Of a stretch of 64,000 bases of DNA, positions 11,077 through 23,592 are shown piece by piece; positions within the stretch are counted from its first letter, which is position 1, and each line of letters begins with the position of its first letter. Origin of the DNA: Calycina herbarum (lineage: Eukaryota > Ascomycota > Leotiomycetes > Helotiales > Pezizellaceae). The translations under genes and the position numbers were made by a program. The notes below the pieces were generated by a model, which was not told where the DNA came from, searched no databases, and saw nothing but the letters and a program-made list of their open reading frames with translations. Where the stretch lies: contig LLEY01000052.1 of the NCBI GenBank assembly GCA_001414485.1, positions 310,001-374,000 on the forward strand, read 5' to 3'.

Positions 11077-12428
11077 ATGGATGCCATCATCACTCAAGTC
11101 CAGAATTTGGCGAGCACCGCAAACGAGGCTGGTCGGAAAGAAGTGATCGACGCTCTACGCAATTTACAATATTCTATCGAAACTCCTCACGACACTCTCA
11201 ATCGATTTGCTGGCTTAGTAAATTATTTTTTCTTCATTTCATATACTCAGGCTAATTTGATAGAACCTCCAAATTGCAGGCGCGCGCATTGGTATTGATT
11301 TAGGGATTTTCACTGCTATTCATAAGAACAAAGAACCCCTCAGCGTCGAAACACTCGCCCAGAAAAATGGTGCTGCACCGGAACTATTAGGTAATGTTAA
11401 AATTGGGCATCAAAAAGACTAGATGACTAACAAAAAAGGTCGAATTTTGCGGTATTTGGCATCTGTTGGTCAAATCAAGGAGACTAGCAAAGACCACTTT
11501 AGCTCAAGCTCAACCACAGCCACCCTTGCCGATGATAACTATCAAGGTGGAATTCATCACTAGTAAGAAGTTCACAAGTCTCTTCCCTGTAGTATCCTAA
11601 CTTGATCCATCCAGCTTTGACACTGTGGGGCCAATCACGCAGCAAATACCCGATTTCCTAGCAGAGACCAAGTACCAAAACATCACGGAAAACAACAAAA
11701 CGGTTTTCAATAAGGCTTTCAACACAGATCTCCCTGCTTTCGTGTGGTATCCAAACCAACCTGAGCGTTTTGGCAATTTCCAGAAGGTTATGACAGTTCA
11801 ACGCGCCGGTGCTCCAACTTTCCTATCTGCCTTTCAATTTAAGAAGGAACTTGGAGATTTTCAAGGCAAACCAGTGTTCGTTGATGTTGGAGGTGGGTTT
11901 GGCCATCAAGCCATGGCTGTCAAGCAGGCATTCCCACAACTTTCTGGGAAATTGATCCTTCAAGACCTGCCACAAACCTTGCAACTTGTTCCAGCTATTG
12001 ATGGAATCCAAGTCATGGTGCACAACTTCTTCGAGTCACAGGTGGTCAAAGGTATGATTTCCCTTAACAAACTAGAAAGAAATACGGATCCACAAAATAC
12101 TGATACTTTCGCAGGTGCCAAGTTCTACTACCTCCGGAACATTCTTCACGATTGGCCAGATGACAAATGTGTTGTCATCTTGAAGAACCTCATCTCGGCT
12201 TTAGAGCCAGATTCGCGTATTCTTATTGACGATATGGTTCTCCCTAACGAGAAAGTTCACTGGCAGGCAACTCAGTCGGACTTGACAATGATGTCGGCAC
12301 TTGGATCCAAGGAGCGCACAGATGAACAATGGCGTAATCTGATTGATGCCGCTGGTCTTCGGATTTTTGACATTGTTCAATATACCACTTCATTGAATGA
12401 TTCGGTCATAGTCGCTGTTCCAAAATAG
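11077..12428 (+). CDS. SAM-dependent O-methyltransferase, paralogue 2
   Basis: Five exons: 11077-11217, 11264-11390, 11439-11562, 11615-12051, 12115-12428; 380 aa. First, second, third and fifth exons have exactly the same lengths as in paralogue 1 (141, 127, 124 and 314 nt); the fourth differs by one codon. SAM motif I is VDVGGGFG. The catalytic region is canonical, ILHDWPDDKCVVILKNL, followed by DDMVLPNEKVHW. The N-terminus MDAIITQVQNLASTANEAGR matches paralogue 1 closely. The last intron stays open in frame, so an unspliced read-through would also be coding; the homologous position argues for splicing. Immediately downstream the sequence turns AT-rich and RIP-like. Confidence 0.88.
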
Positions 12429-13220
12429 AGAAACAAGCTTTTAAAGGGGAACTCCGAATGGGGGTTCAAAAAATGGGGTAGAACTATTCAGGGTAGTCTT
12501 AACTTTAGCAATTGAATAATTAACAGCTCATACGCAGAATGTAATTTATAATAAAGTTACTAAATAGCGTAGATATTTTTAACTTAAGATTTATTAATTA
12601 AGTTAAGTTCTTTAAAATAGATAAGGCTTTTAAAAAGTCTCGATTTATAGTATATATATAGAACGATTTAGCTAAGAGTATAGTACTTACTTAATTATCT
12701 ATAATTTAATAAGTTAGTATATAAATTATTCTTATTATTATAGCTTTATTTCCTTATTTTAACCTTCTTATATATAATATTATCTAAGTATATACTTAAT
12801 TAAAGAGTAAACTATAGCTATATTACTAAAAGTTTATATATCTACTATTAGTTAATAAAACTCGATACTTTAGAATAATTAGATTATAAACTAATAATGT
12901 GACAGTCCCAGTCACATACGACTGGATCACGTGCCGAGGTTCTACCGAAGTCTCGCTTAGTGTACATAAATAGAGACAGAGCGTACCAACTCTCCTCTTC
13001 TCTCTTTAGTTTAGTTTTCTTCGAATACAGGTACCATTCTACAAGCATCTCTTTTGGTGCATTTGTAGAGGGCCGTCACAAATAATATACTTATCTTAGA
13101 AGATAATAACTTTATTAAGGAAGAAGATATAGAAGGAAAGGAAGCTAAGTTTAATACTAAGAAATAAGAGAAGCTTATAGTTAATTATCTCTTAAAGTTT
13201 AATAGAGGTGTTATTATATA
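12429..13220. other. AT-rich, RIP-like repeat relic
   Basis: From about 12480 the sequence becomes very TA-rich with no coding capacity, typical of an old repeat decayed by RIP. A solo LTR (12898-13080) was later inserted into it, and the AT-rich relic resumes after the LTR to about 13215. The element's identity cannot be read. Confidence 0.6.
12898..13080 (+). mobile_element. Solo LTR of the Ty3/Gypsy family seen at 49266
   Basis: 183 bp, starting TGTGACAGTCCCAG and ending GGCCGTCACA, flanked on both sides by AATAA (12893-12897 and 13081-13085), a 5-bp target duplication. It matches both LTRs of the chromovirus at 49266-54944 over its full length; the differences I see are transitions. It still has TGTGACAG where the other copies have TATAACAG, so it has largely escaped RIP. 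A TATA-like box (TACATAAATAG) lies mid-element. Orientation follows the full element. Confidence 0.9.
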
Positions 13221-14674
13221 TTAACACGCTCTACGAATTTCCGACCGTAAGAACAAATAGTTATGTGTTGTTAGGAAGTTTCGGGCAAGTTCAAGGCCCC
13301 AAATGACCGCCATCATGGCTATACTATTTTCAGGCTCAACGTGTGCTCTCACTGTTTGAAGTGGCTCGTCGTTAAATCCCCATGGCGTGCAGAATCCAGA
13401 TTTTGGCAAGCAGTATTGGAATTGCTCAAAACAACCCAAGCCAGTGGCCTCAGTATCGGCGCAATAGAACTTTGGGGAGGCGAATTCGAAGCACTGTGTG
13501 TGTGCCCCAAAGATTGGTTCATCATATTCCATTGGATAAACAGAGGCACCAGCTCGATATACCACCAAGAAGGACGCTCCGTCCTCTCGTCGTAGAGCTG
13601 GGTGGATGAAATCTGTGTTTTTGTCCTTCATCGTTGCGTTGTCGATTCCCCTCGTTTCCCTATGAATGCTGGGTAAAATATTGAGACTATATGGGCCGCC
13701 TCTTTGGGCTACAATTCTCCCTGAATTCTGAGATGAAAGCCAACTGGGACCGCTCATGGTGTTCAAGCTCATCTTGTATAGCCGTTGTATCTCCTCTTCC
13801 ACATTAGGATATCCAATTATATCGAAAGCCGAAATGTCAGCTCGATGATTGGGGTTTGTAGTGGCGAGAAGAAATGGATCAAGATTTATGGGTGAACAGG
13901 TAAGATGGTGGTTCAAAGTTGCCTTTGGTTTCCATGTGAGACCAAACTCCTTCAAAGTGATATCAAAGTGGGTGATTTCAAACACACTACTGCCATTTTG
14001 ACAGACGCCTCCTGGGAATACACACTGCTGGAGCCTTCTTTTGAGAATTTTGGGTTTTTGAAGATAATATTTCTCAGCGCATCCTTGATCGAGTCGATTC
14101 CGACATAGCTCTAAAATTGCATCTGTTTTTCGCTCTTGCTCTCTGGGAGACCAATGCATAGCTGGAACAACGGTGTTGAGGCAAGTGTCTGTCTTTCTAG
14201 TCTTCACTATAAGCGCGCCGAGTGTGCCTTCAGAGACCAACAAAGGCAACACCATACCCAAAGTAAGGAAGAGTACTACATTGAAAAGCGCCGCAAGTCC
14301 AAATACCGGGGATACAATTTGGCAGTCGTGGTCTGCAGAGGCACTGCTACTTTCGCTATATAGTGAGTCAGAAACGACATGAGGGTTTCTAGTGCGCTGC
14401 CTTGGGAAAGAGTTGTGAAAGGATCTTGTTGCACATCTCCATCAAGCCGTATGGATCGTTTTCGTACGAAGACAAAATGCCGTAGAATAACCCATATTCG
14501 AGATTGTGTGAAGGCGAAGAACAAGGCAAGAAAAGCAAAAACGAGAAGAGCCTGGAGATTTGTGAGAGTCCAAATCCACTGTTGAAGTGGCGATTTGTTT
14601 GGATTGTTCCAGAATCCCTCAAACACGTACTCGTGAAGCATATTGGAAGAATAATCGGCATTGAGGGTGTCCAT
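13221..14674 (-). pseudogene. Cys-rich fungal membrane protein, frameshifted and 3'-truncated
   Basis: Two overlapping minus-strand frames form one gene. The N-terminal frame starts at 14674 (MDTLNADYSSNML), has a transmembrane segment (LQALLVFAFLALFFAF), and is open to 14276. The second frame is open from before 14400 and carries another membrane segment (VFGLAALFNVVLFLTLGMV), then a Cys-rich extracellular-type domain with YCADTEATGLGCFEQFQYC and CTPWGFNDEP. No plausible intron of normal size joins them, so a 1-nt frameshift between about 14320 and 14400 is likely. The protein stops at 13221, right where the AT-rich relic begins, and lacks the C-terminal membrane part I would expect of this family of uncharacterised ascomycete proteins. 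Function unknown. Confidence 0.6.
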
Positions 14675-15393
14675 GACGAATCAGCTGGGGTTGAGAACTT
14701 TGGAGAGGGTTGCAAATGAATCAAGATGGTTATAGTAAGGGAATGGCCTGGGTCTAATAATAAACTAGAAACCTCCCCACCCAGAGCGCATTTGCGCTAC
14801 CTAGTCCGGACACCTCCATACCCGGGAGGCCTGAAATTCAAGGTGGCTCGATCCAGGACTTAAACAAGGCCACACCCGACTGTTATATCTACTACAACTC
14901 CTCGATGGCGAGCAGGAATGCCTAAAAAGGAAACCCGATCTTAATCTCGGACAATCATAGCACTACCGCCCAGTGTAACCCCAATAATAGAAAAATAGAA
15001 ACATCACAAGTTATCATCTCCCAAGATGGATCAAAGTAGAAACAATCATTATTTCACAGCTCTCATACCAGAGGAATCTAATCTCCACTATCTACTTCAT
15101 GAACCGATCTCCCCACACTACGCTTCCCATCCTCCTCTGTAACCTCCTCCATTCATTCACCCCATCCTTTCACTCAACTGTCTGCTCCAATCAGTAGCTA
15201 TACAAAGCCCCAATATCCATATACAACAAAAGCAATGCCCTAAACAATGTTCAAAAAAACAATGTTCAAATAAAGATACTCCAAACACCTCGCTGGTTCA
15301 TCCCTTTCATATCCATATCAATCTATACCCAATGCTCCACCCTCAAAAAGAATACAAAAAAAACAATGCGTAAAGGAAATCCAAATAACGCCA
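14675..15393. other. Intergenic
   Basis: 719 bp between the membrane-protein start and the DNA2 stop. It contains a GC-richer stretch (14770-14900) with short hairpins (GAGCGCATTTGCGCT; ACCCGGGAGG) and a near-B-box GGCTCGATCC. I could not fold it into a tRNA. The rest is probably DNA2 3' UTR. Confidence 0.5.
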
Positions 15394-18300
15394 TTATCCC
15401 ACAGCCTCATTCATAATATCCCTCAAGACACCCTGCATCGGCATCTTATAAGGTTTCTGTCCCGACACAGTTTTATTCGGGATTCTCTTCTTCCCAATAT
15501 GCTTCCCCTCTAGACCATTCTGTCCAGCTTTCCTCTTCACTCCACCATCCCTCTCAGTAGTCTTGAATTGCGTACCACCAGGACGACTACAAGTCGTGTT
15601 CGTAAGCTGCGTAATCTGCGTCGCCCCAACCTCGAAATAATGATCCCCAAGCGCCTCAGTAGGAATATCAAAAATCCATTTCTTGCTCTCCATCAATTTG
15701 ACGAACGCAGCGATCATCTCCTCTTTCTCCCCTTTATCGCCTTTACCCATGAGAGTTTCCCGACTTCCGATGACGAGGAGCTTGGTTTTCGCACGTGTGA
15801 AGGCGACGTTTATGCGTCTCCAATCTTTCAGCAGTTCTCCGATGGATCTTGCTTCGTTGCTGCGGACTAGCGAGAGGATGATGACTTCTTTATCGCGGCC
15901 TTGAAAGCGGTCTGCAGTGTGCATCTCGACGTCTTTGTGATGGCGGAGACAATCTTTGAGGAGAGCGAGTTGGGAGCGGTAATGGGTCATTACGCCAATC
16001 GATTCGGCGGGGACACCGGTGCTCAGTAGAGATTCAACGAGTTGAGTGCAGATCGTAGCTTCCGTCTGATTGACGATTCGATTTCCCCTTGCTTGTTCGC
16101 GGGATTCTGGGAGAAGGGAATCGGTGTTGATGAAGCGGACTTTGGTATCTGGATCTAGCATCTTCCGGATCCAACACGAGTTAATATTGGAGCTGCGACA
16201 GAAAGTTTTTTGAGTATGTGAGAGATTTGCGGGTGTGAAATGGTGGGCTTTGAGGCCTTCTTGCATGTTGGGGATGGTGATTTGGCGTGCAGCGACTTCG
16301 GCACTGCCGCATTTTAGACGACCGTTGTAAATGAGGCTGTTGCTTAGTGCCATTACATCTTCGCACATTCGATATTGATGTTCGAGATAAACGACGGAAC
16401 TGGGATGTGTGTCTGAGAGGTGCTTGAAGAGACTGATGTCCAGGCCACCGATGCGAGCTTCTTCGTTTTGTACGAGTGGTGGAAGTTGATTGTGATCGCC
16501 AACAAGAATGAAGGTTTTTGCGAGTCGGATAGGTCCCAGACAGACCGGAAGGGTAATTTGAGACGCTTCATCCACAATGCAGTAGTCGAAGGTTCTCTCG
16601 TTGAAGATAGCATGGTTGATACCGAGACAGGTGGTTGCCACAATCGGGGCATCATGCCATGCACTCTTGATTTCATCAAAAGTGGTCTTGGTCGTGGCTG
16701 CAAGAGTCGCAAAATCCCGTACATCAGGATGGATCTTTGCAGGTGTCCCCAATCGTAATATTCCCATATTGTCATCCTTCAACTTCAACAAAATGTTGTC
16801 AACTGCAGTATGCGTATACGAGGTAAGCAGAACACTCTTTCCTTGCAAAATAAGAGCTCTGATGATATGAGCAATCGTTGTCGTCTTTCCGGTTCCAGGC
16901 ATTCCAAGTACCAAGGCATAGTCTTCAGCACTCATGACCTTTTCAATTGCCCTTCTCTGATCTCCGTTGATACAATCACCTTCCTTCAACGTGTATGCTG
17001 TAGATTTAGTCTTGAATCGTGGCGCATTGAGATCCACAACCAGCCCACGGATATGACGAGAACCAATAGGGCCATCTGCCATGACCTGGATGAGGTTGTT
17101 TCGCACAGTTGCCATACCATTGCTGAATTCATCTTTATCCAGACGATATCGAACTGGCTCTTCTTCTGGTTGCCCCTCTAGCAGCTCACTCGGGGTCAAG
17201 CCAACCTGCATGATGCTGGTAAATACCTGATTGTCCGTTTCGTCGAATCCGGCTTGACGAATGCGAGCATTGTGCAAGCGACGATCGACCGCAACAGTGA
17301 TTCTATCTCTTCGTACCTTGGTGACATACCCATTGGCAAGGGCAAAGTGGCCTTTCTCGTCCGATATGACAATTGGCTCTCCAACAATAATCTGTGACGC
17401 AAGGAAGGAAAACTTAGCGGGAGCCTCCTGCTTCATCAAGGTGTAGCTGAATCGGTTGATCTTGGGATTGCTGTGTTCTTCGTACCCAGATCCAGGCTGA
17501 ATAACAACATTCGAGAAACATCGCCCCAACTTCTCTCGTTCGGAGCTAAGCATGGTCCACAACTCCCTTCGGAATTTAAGAGTCTCTTTTTCTTCCTTTG
17601 TGAGAAGGTCATCCCATTTGAGGAAGAACTCCTTGTGTTTGGGAGTCAAATGCTTCACCACCTCTTCAAATTTGTCCTTCATACCACTAGTCTCTCCGTT
17701 GCCATCATCAGCCAGCCTGTGATAGATAAAGCAGGGTACTTTTGCATAGCACCGACCGCACATATTTTCCTTCTTGAGCATGGGTGGTAATTGTGCGTGA
17801 CGTTCACGTACAAAACACGCAAGTTCGTTTCGTTGCATAATCATATGTCGTAGCTCGTGTCGAATTTTGGGGATTCTTATCGTTTCAGAAGTCTCCATGT
17901 AGTAAAGAATGCCATATGCAACCTCCATATCGTAGCGATCAGATAACAAAAGGTTGTAAAGTGCTGTCTGCGCTCGGTGAGAGGCGCTTGGGTTTTTGCC
18001 CGTCTTGACCTCGAAAGGGACAGTCAATGTTCGTTGCTTGTTGCCGTCCTGCATAGTGACTTGTACTGTTGCATCGATATTACCCTTGAGACCGTACATT
18101 GGTGACCACACATGCTCTTCAACATCAAGTAATTTACTAACGCACATGCTTGCTGTCTCGCCGTTTCCAGCTTTGACGATTGCCTGAGGCTATTCATGGT
18201 TAGCATGTAATGTTTGGTGGGAGATTGATTAAATACCTTTGGTTGGGACGATACAAATACCTCTGCCCAAGCTTGAAGTTCAGGCATCTTGCTTTTCAGA

Positions 18301-20593
18301 TATTCGATAGCATGTGAAATTTGAATCTTGATGGTGTAAAGGTCCTCAACATGAATTGTAGCGACACTTTCAATCACCTCATCCAGCCATTCGGTATCCC
18401 ACCTATTTGCGACCATTGCTTCTTGGAAAATTTCGTGCAGTAGGGTACCATACACCATCGGTGGTGCGGCCTCACCTGTAGCCTTGACCCGGTCTTGAAG
18501 TACAGCGCGTCTAGTGCAGCCAAAGGAGTCGGCAACGACTGTAGCTGATACGAGGTGATCAGGATGGAGAATCAACATGTTCTTATCATCGTCGATGATA
18601 CATTGTGTTTGAATGAAGGTACCAATGACGTGAACGTAGGCTTTAACAGTAACAGGAGTCTCATACCAAGTGCCACGAAGGTTAACGACCATGACAGACT
18701 TTGTATCTTCGACTCCAAGAAAGAGAACCTAGAGTAATTAGCGTGGTACATTATGTGAATGGTGTGTACTAACTTTTTCTTTACAACGACGCCCTTTAGC
18801 ATTTTCGTATTCAGATAGCACTATGCTGGTAACTAGATATCTTTGGATTGCTTGTACTTTTCGTTTGGTCTACAATAATCTTAGCCTATGTTGGTGCTAT
18901 ATATTGCTACGAATATTTTGTACCTACAGGTATTAATCCTCTAGCAGATTTTGGTATAGACTGGGTAGCAGCTACCGCAGCTTCAAAATCATCCTCATCG
19001 AGATCGCCATCTCCAAATTCATCATCAGAATCTGCCTTTGACATCTGTCGCTCAGCATTCTGAGATTTAGGTACGCTTGGCAAGTGAAACTTTCTTGGCT
19101 CTGGGGAACGCTTATCAAATTGAGACACCATTTGCTCCAAGTCCGCTCCAAAATCATCATCATCAAATTCATCAAAGTCCCCAAAGTCATCCACTCCTGC
19201 TTTCCTTTTATGAGGTGATGTAATAATCTCGGGTTTAGGTGTTGATAAGGATTTCTTTGGCGACCGTGGATATCGAGGGGGTGGCCCAGTAGGCAGCTGT
19301 AATGATGTTGGTTGAATAAATGATGTTTTCTCAACTGATTTCAACTCCAGAGTCTCCAGTAGACTAGCATCAAGATCATCGTCGTCGAAATCGTCACCGT
19401 AGTCCGATTCAGCCTTTACTGAAGCTTCCCTCTCACGGCAGACCATCCCGGTTGACTCTTGTTTCTGGATGTTGTTGTGATAAGATACAGAGCCACGGCG
19501 GTCCTTCTGTGGTGTTGGGGAATGATCGTCGGTAGGAGAGATAGGTTTTTTATATGGTGCATGAGAAGGACTTGAGTGTTTTGGGGATTCGCTCATAGAA
19601 AATGGTTCTCTAGGTTGCGACAGGCTTTCTTGAACTCGTTCGATCAAAACTGATAATTTCGAGGGACCAATATTGACAGATTCTGTGAACACGTCCCCAT
19701 CAGAGGCACCAATTTTTCGGCGCTTTGGAAATTGGCTCCCGCAACTATTCGCTCGCCGAAAGCTTGCAATTGCTCTTGGTGTGGTACCATTTCTAGAAGG
19801 CTGTGGTGAGGAGGTTTGCATGATATGAGCGAGCGCGGGTACGGAAGGGCCTTGGGGTGTATTGGAGTTTGTTCCATTGAGGGAGTAGCGGCCCCATAAC
19901 TCAGATCCTGGGTCGACTTGAGGATTATCGTTTCGAAAGAATTGAGGCGCAGGTGAGGATGCCGGAGGTGAAGAGCTTCTAGCTCTCTTCTTTGCTCTCC
20001 GAATTCCAAATGGGGATGCCGTCGTTGGAGTATCATCGTCATATTTCCATTCTATTCGATCGTCTGGGGATACAATCTGTTTCACCCGCTCCCGTTGTAC
20101 ATCGCTCATGCCAATCAAGTCCGGCAATGCCAATCTACTCGCTGGGGTTGTTGGGACATCGCTCCTTCGAGGTTCGGGCAACGAAGGCTGTTCATCAGCA
20201 GAATTCTTCGGTTTCTCTGGGGAGCTCTTCCGTGGTGAGCTTCGGTTGAAGGTTCCGCTGCTTGACTTGGAGTTTTCCTTGTCGTCATCGGAAAGCAAGC
20301 TAATGACATTCTGGCCCTTGTATTCTGATTTTTGTCCACCAAATTGAAAGATGCTGAGTTTGTTTTTTGTTGCTGTAGAAACTGGGACTGCGGGTTTTTC
20401 TTGTAAAGGTTTCGATTGGGGATTCCTCGCCTTCTGCGGGCCTTGGTAGCTTTTATTTCGGGCCCATTGTGATTTGTTTTGTGGTTGCTGCTGTTCACAG
20501 GCAAAGATTAGTGACGAGTTCATCTGGATGTGCAGCAAGGATTCTTGCCTTATTTGAGTGATTCTGGTCAGAAAATGACTTCTGAAGAGGCAT
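15394..20593 (-). CDS. DNA2: DNA replication ATP-dependent helicase/nuclease DNA2
   Basis: Five exons: 20593-20549, 20490-18928, 18869-18774, 18728-18237, 18189-15394; 1663 aa. DNA2 trims long 5' flaps in Okazaki maturation and resects double-strand breaks. After a disordered N-terminus (starts MPLQKSFSDQ; acidic DDFGDFDEFDDDDFGADLE) comes the RecB-type nuclease with FGCTRRAVLQDRV, YGTLLHEIFQEAM, GNIDATVQV and VPFEVKTGK. The [4Fe-4S] ligands are one Cys near residue 636 plus CGRCYAKVPC near 873. The SF1 helicase shows Walker A GMPGTGKTT (about 1160), Walker B DYCIVDEASQ (about 1267), LEHQYRMCEDV, FQGRDKEVIILSLVRSN and RRINVAFTRAKTKL. The first intron (20548-20491, 58 nt) must start with GC (AAG|GCAAGA) to keep frame; the others are GT-AG of 58, 45 and 47 nt. 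Confidence 0.92.
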
Positions 20594-21158
20594 AGTTCTC
20601 TTGACAGGTGGAATACAGCAGGCTTGGGGAGATGTTGGGGGGAATTGGTGGTGGTGGTGTTGTTGTGTTGGGTGCACTCTTAACAATAATGGGAGTGGTT
20701 CGGAACTTCACAGCGGTGCAGTGTGCAGTGTCCCTGCCTCCCAGAACACGCGCCAAAACCTAAGACGCGACCTGGAACCTGGACGTGTTGCGGGCACCCA
20801 CATGCCGATTTTGCTCCGACTGCCCGCCTATCCGCCTATACTTGTAGTAGGGGATAAATGCATAGCCGAAAGCAAGCCGAGAGGTCTCGTGAGCCTATTT
20901 CTTAAGGCCCCACATGAGTTTGAAGCTTCATGACTACCCCTGCCCTGCCCTGCCTGAAGATCGGTTGCCAGTTGCCAGTGAGTTGGTTTCCAAAATCTTA
21001 TCTTGCTCTTCCCCACTACAATCACCTACCTCTTTCCCTCTCCCCGCCTCAACACCACAACCTAGGTATGCAACTAACTCTGAACTGCATGCGCGCGCAA
21101 ACCTCAAGCTTGGCATTTCTTTCTGCTAACGAATTGTCCCTACAGAACATTTCCAACC
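20594..21158. promoter_or_regulatory. Divergent promoter DNA2 / mitochondrial carrier
   Basis: 565 bp between two divergent starts. It has a GTGGTGGTGTTGTTGTG stretch just upstream of DNA2 (20648-20667) and a C/T-rich leader before the carrier ATG. A possible 5' UTR intron of the carrier may end at TCCCTACAG (about 21144). No specific factor site is claimed. Confidence 0.45.
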
Positions 21159-22356
21159 ATGACGTCCGAAAAGCCTTTACCCTTCCAATACCAATTCGCA
21201 GCTGGTACGATGACTTCCATCCCCCTCCTCCTTTGCCAATTGAAGCTCACAATCATTATTAGGTGCTGTGGCCGGGGTTTCTGAAGTGAGTCTGCTGCCA
21301 TCACAGTTGGAAAAATCGAGAAGAAAAAGAAATGTTAGCTAAATGGCGCAATTTCTAGATCTTGGTTATGTAGGTATCCCATTCTTGATTTCGAAATTTG
21401 GAAGAATTTTGCTAACTTGTTTCTGAAAGGTACCCGTTGGATGTCGTCAAGACTCGAATGTAAGCCTTATCGTCGAGTCCCTAGATTCATACGACCCGAT
21501 GTTGACGAACCTGCAGACAATTACAAACTGGTACCGGAACGGGCGCGGATTCATACAATGGCATGGTGGATTGCTTCCGAAAGATCATCAAGAATGAGGG
21601 GTATGTTGGAAAACTTTGATTGGAAACTTTGGCTCATGGAAGAATAGTTTCGGTCGTCTCTATCGTGGTATCGAAGCTCCAATTCTAATGGAAGCACCAA
21701 AGCGAGCAACCAAATTTGCAGCCAACGATGCGTGGGGTAAATTTTACCGGGAACTCTTTGCTATGGAAAAGATGAACCAGTCGCTTTCAATTTTGACCGG
21801 CGCTACTGCTGGTGCGACCGAGTCGTTTGTTGTGGTACCTTTTGAGCTGGTCAAGATCCGTCTCCAGGACAAGGCCTCTGCTGGCAAATACACTTCTACA
21901 CTCGATGCTGTCACTAAGATTGTCAAAGCTGAGGGTCCTCTCGCATTATACAACGGATTAGAGAGCACTCTGTGGAGACATATTGTGTGGAACGCTGGTT
22001 ATTTTGGATGCATCTACCAAGTCCGCGAACTTCTTCCAAAGACCGACAACAAGACCACCCAAATGGGTTATGATTTAATATCTGGTGCCACTGGAGGAAC
22101 TTTCGGTACAATTCTCAACACCCCAATGGATGTCGTCAAGTCACGTATTCAAAACAGTCCAAAGGTCGCTGGCTCAATTCCAAAGTACAACTGGGCTTGG
22201 CCAGCAGTAGGAACTGTGTTCAAGGAAGAGGGATTCGCAGCACTATACAAGGGATTTGGTCCAAAGGTCTTGAGATTGGGTCCTGGTGGAGGTATCTTAC
22301 TTGTTGTCTACACCGGAGTCATGGACTTTTTCAGAACGTGGAGAGGAGATGTATAA
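21159..22356 (+). CDS. ODC1: Mitochondrial 2-oxodicarboxylate carrier
   Basis: Six exons: 21159-21204, 21263-21285, 21359-21369, 21430-21459, 21517-21600, 21648-22356; 300 aa, the normal carrier length. Inner-membrane antiporter of 2-oxoadipate/2-oxoglutarate type, feeding lysine metabolism. Three mitochondrial-carrier repeats are visible: YPLDVVKTR (repeat 1), PFELVKIRLQ (repeat 2), TPMDVVKSRIQ (repeat 3). GIEAPILMEAPKRATKFAAN is the ODC-specific region. The N-terminus MTSEKPLPFQYQFAAG is also typical. The gene opens with tiny exons, the third only 11 nt; together they rebuild an unbroken first repeat with consistent phases. Yeast has two isoforms, ODC1 and ODC2; I cannot say which this corresponds to. 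Confidence 0.9.
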
Positions 22357-23592
22357 ATTCCTAGGCGAAAACATTGGGGACACTGCGATACTGGATCTTC
22401 TTGATGCGAAGAGCCATGTGTATATTCTGCCATCGCTGCCATGAAATTTTTGGGAAGGCGTCTTGCATTAGAAGACTTGTTTATGGGTTCTAGAAGCTCA
22501 AAGCTTATAGGCATGGCACTTGGAAAAGAGTTCAGACTCGGGAAAATGTTACAGTTGAATTAGAGCGACTGCCAGATACCATATGAAATCCATTTCTGAA
22601 TCTTCATTTTTTGTGTTCTTGCTTGAATAATGATTCACACCAAGCAAGAGCAGGTCTTTCATTTATACGTTTGTATCGTAGAGTCGTTGGGCGTGCGTTA
22701 GTCTGAAAGAAAACATCATGCAGAGGGAGCTAGTCAAATGACAAGTGTAAAGTTTCCTTTCCTTTTTTTCTGAGATTCTCAGTCATGATTCAAAGGGATT
22801 GGGCAGGTTCCCTCTGAGCAACCTTGTCTGGAAACGGGCCAGCTGGGACAGGTCGGCTAGTTTTGACTGCATGTTACGCTGTGAACTAGGAGTCAGATCT
22901 TCTTTGCCATGACGCACATTTACACAAACCTTCTGACACTTTCTTGATTAGTTTTACTTATTTGTAGAAAATTCACCTGCTATATCTGTTGGACCTCAGC
23001 TTTTGAACCTTCTTTCCTCTGCCAACCTTAATATAAACACAACCATGATAAGCGCTTCCATGTGAAGCTCTCCCCAATGAAATTGTTAACAAGCAACTGA
23101 AACCACACCTGCATACTGAGTTTCTAACACCAATCCATCGGAGTACATGAAGCAAAATAGTTGACAGTTCTAAAAAAAGATCAATCCATGTACATTAGTC
23201 ACTCGCTTGGGAGAGGAGAAGCCATGAAGAGCTACACGTGATTTTCAACCTTTCGTCACCAGCCAAAATCGACTCTGAATCATTTGGAAAAATGTATTGA
23301 CAATATTTAAAGGGTTCTCCTCCTCTCTACTGGAATTAAAACTGAAGATACTTTTGTTAATATTTTTGAAGTTTAGCTGTTTACCCGTGCGGCTATCGTG
23401 AACCCGTGGCTTAGCGTTTCCAGAACCAGCCTGCATCAACAACACACCTCCCACCTCTTTCCCTTCTCAACCCACAACCTTTCAACCCACAAACCGAATC
23501 TTCTTTGCAAACTCCATTCTCACATTCCTTGACCTTTCGCGACCGGTCTTCAATAAAAACAATCCCCTTTCAAACCGAACAACACAAACTTT
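22357..23592. other. Intergenic
   Basis: 1.2 kb between the carrier and the transcript leader of the next gene. C/T-rich leader-like sequence from about 23430 onward. No gene, repeat or structural RNA recognised. Confidence 0.5.
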
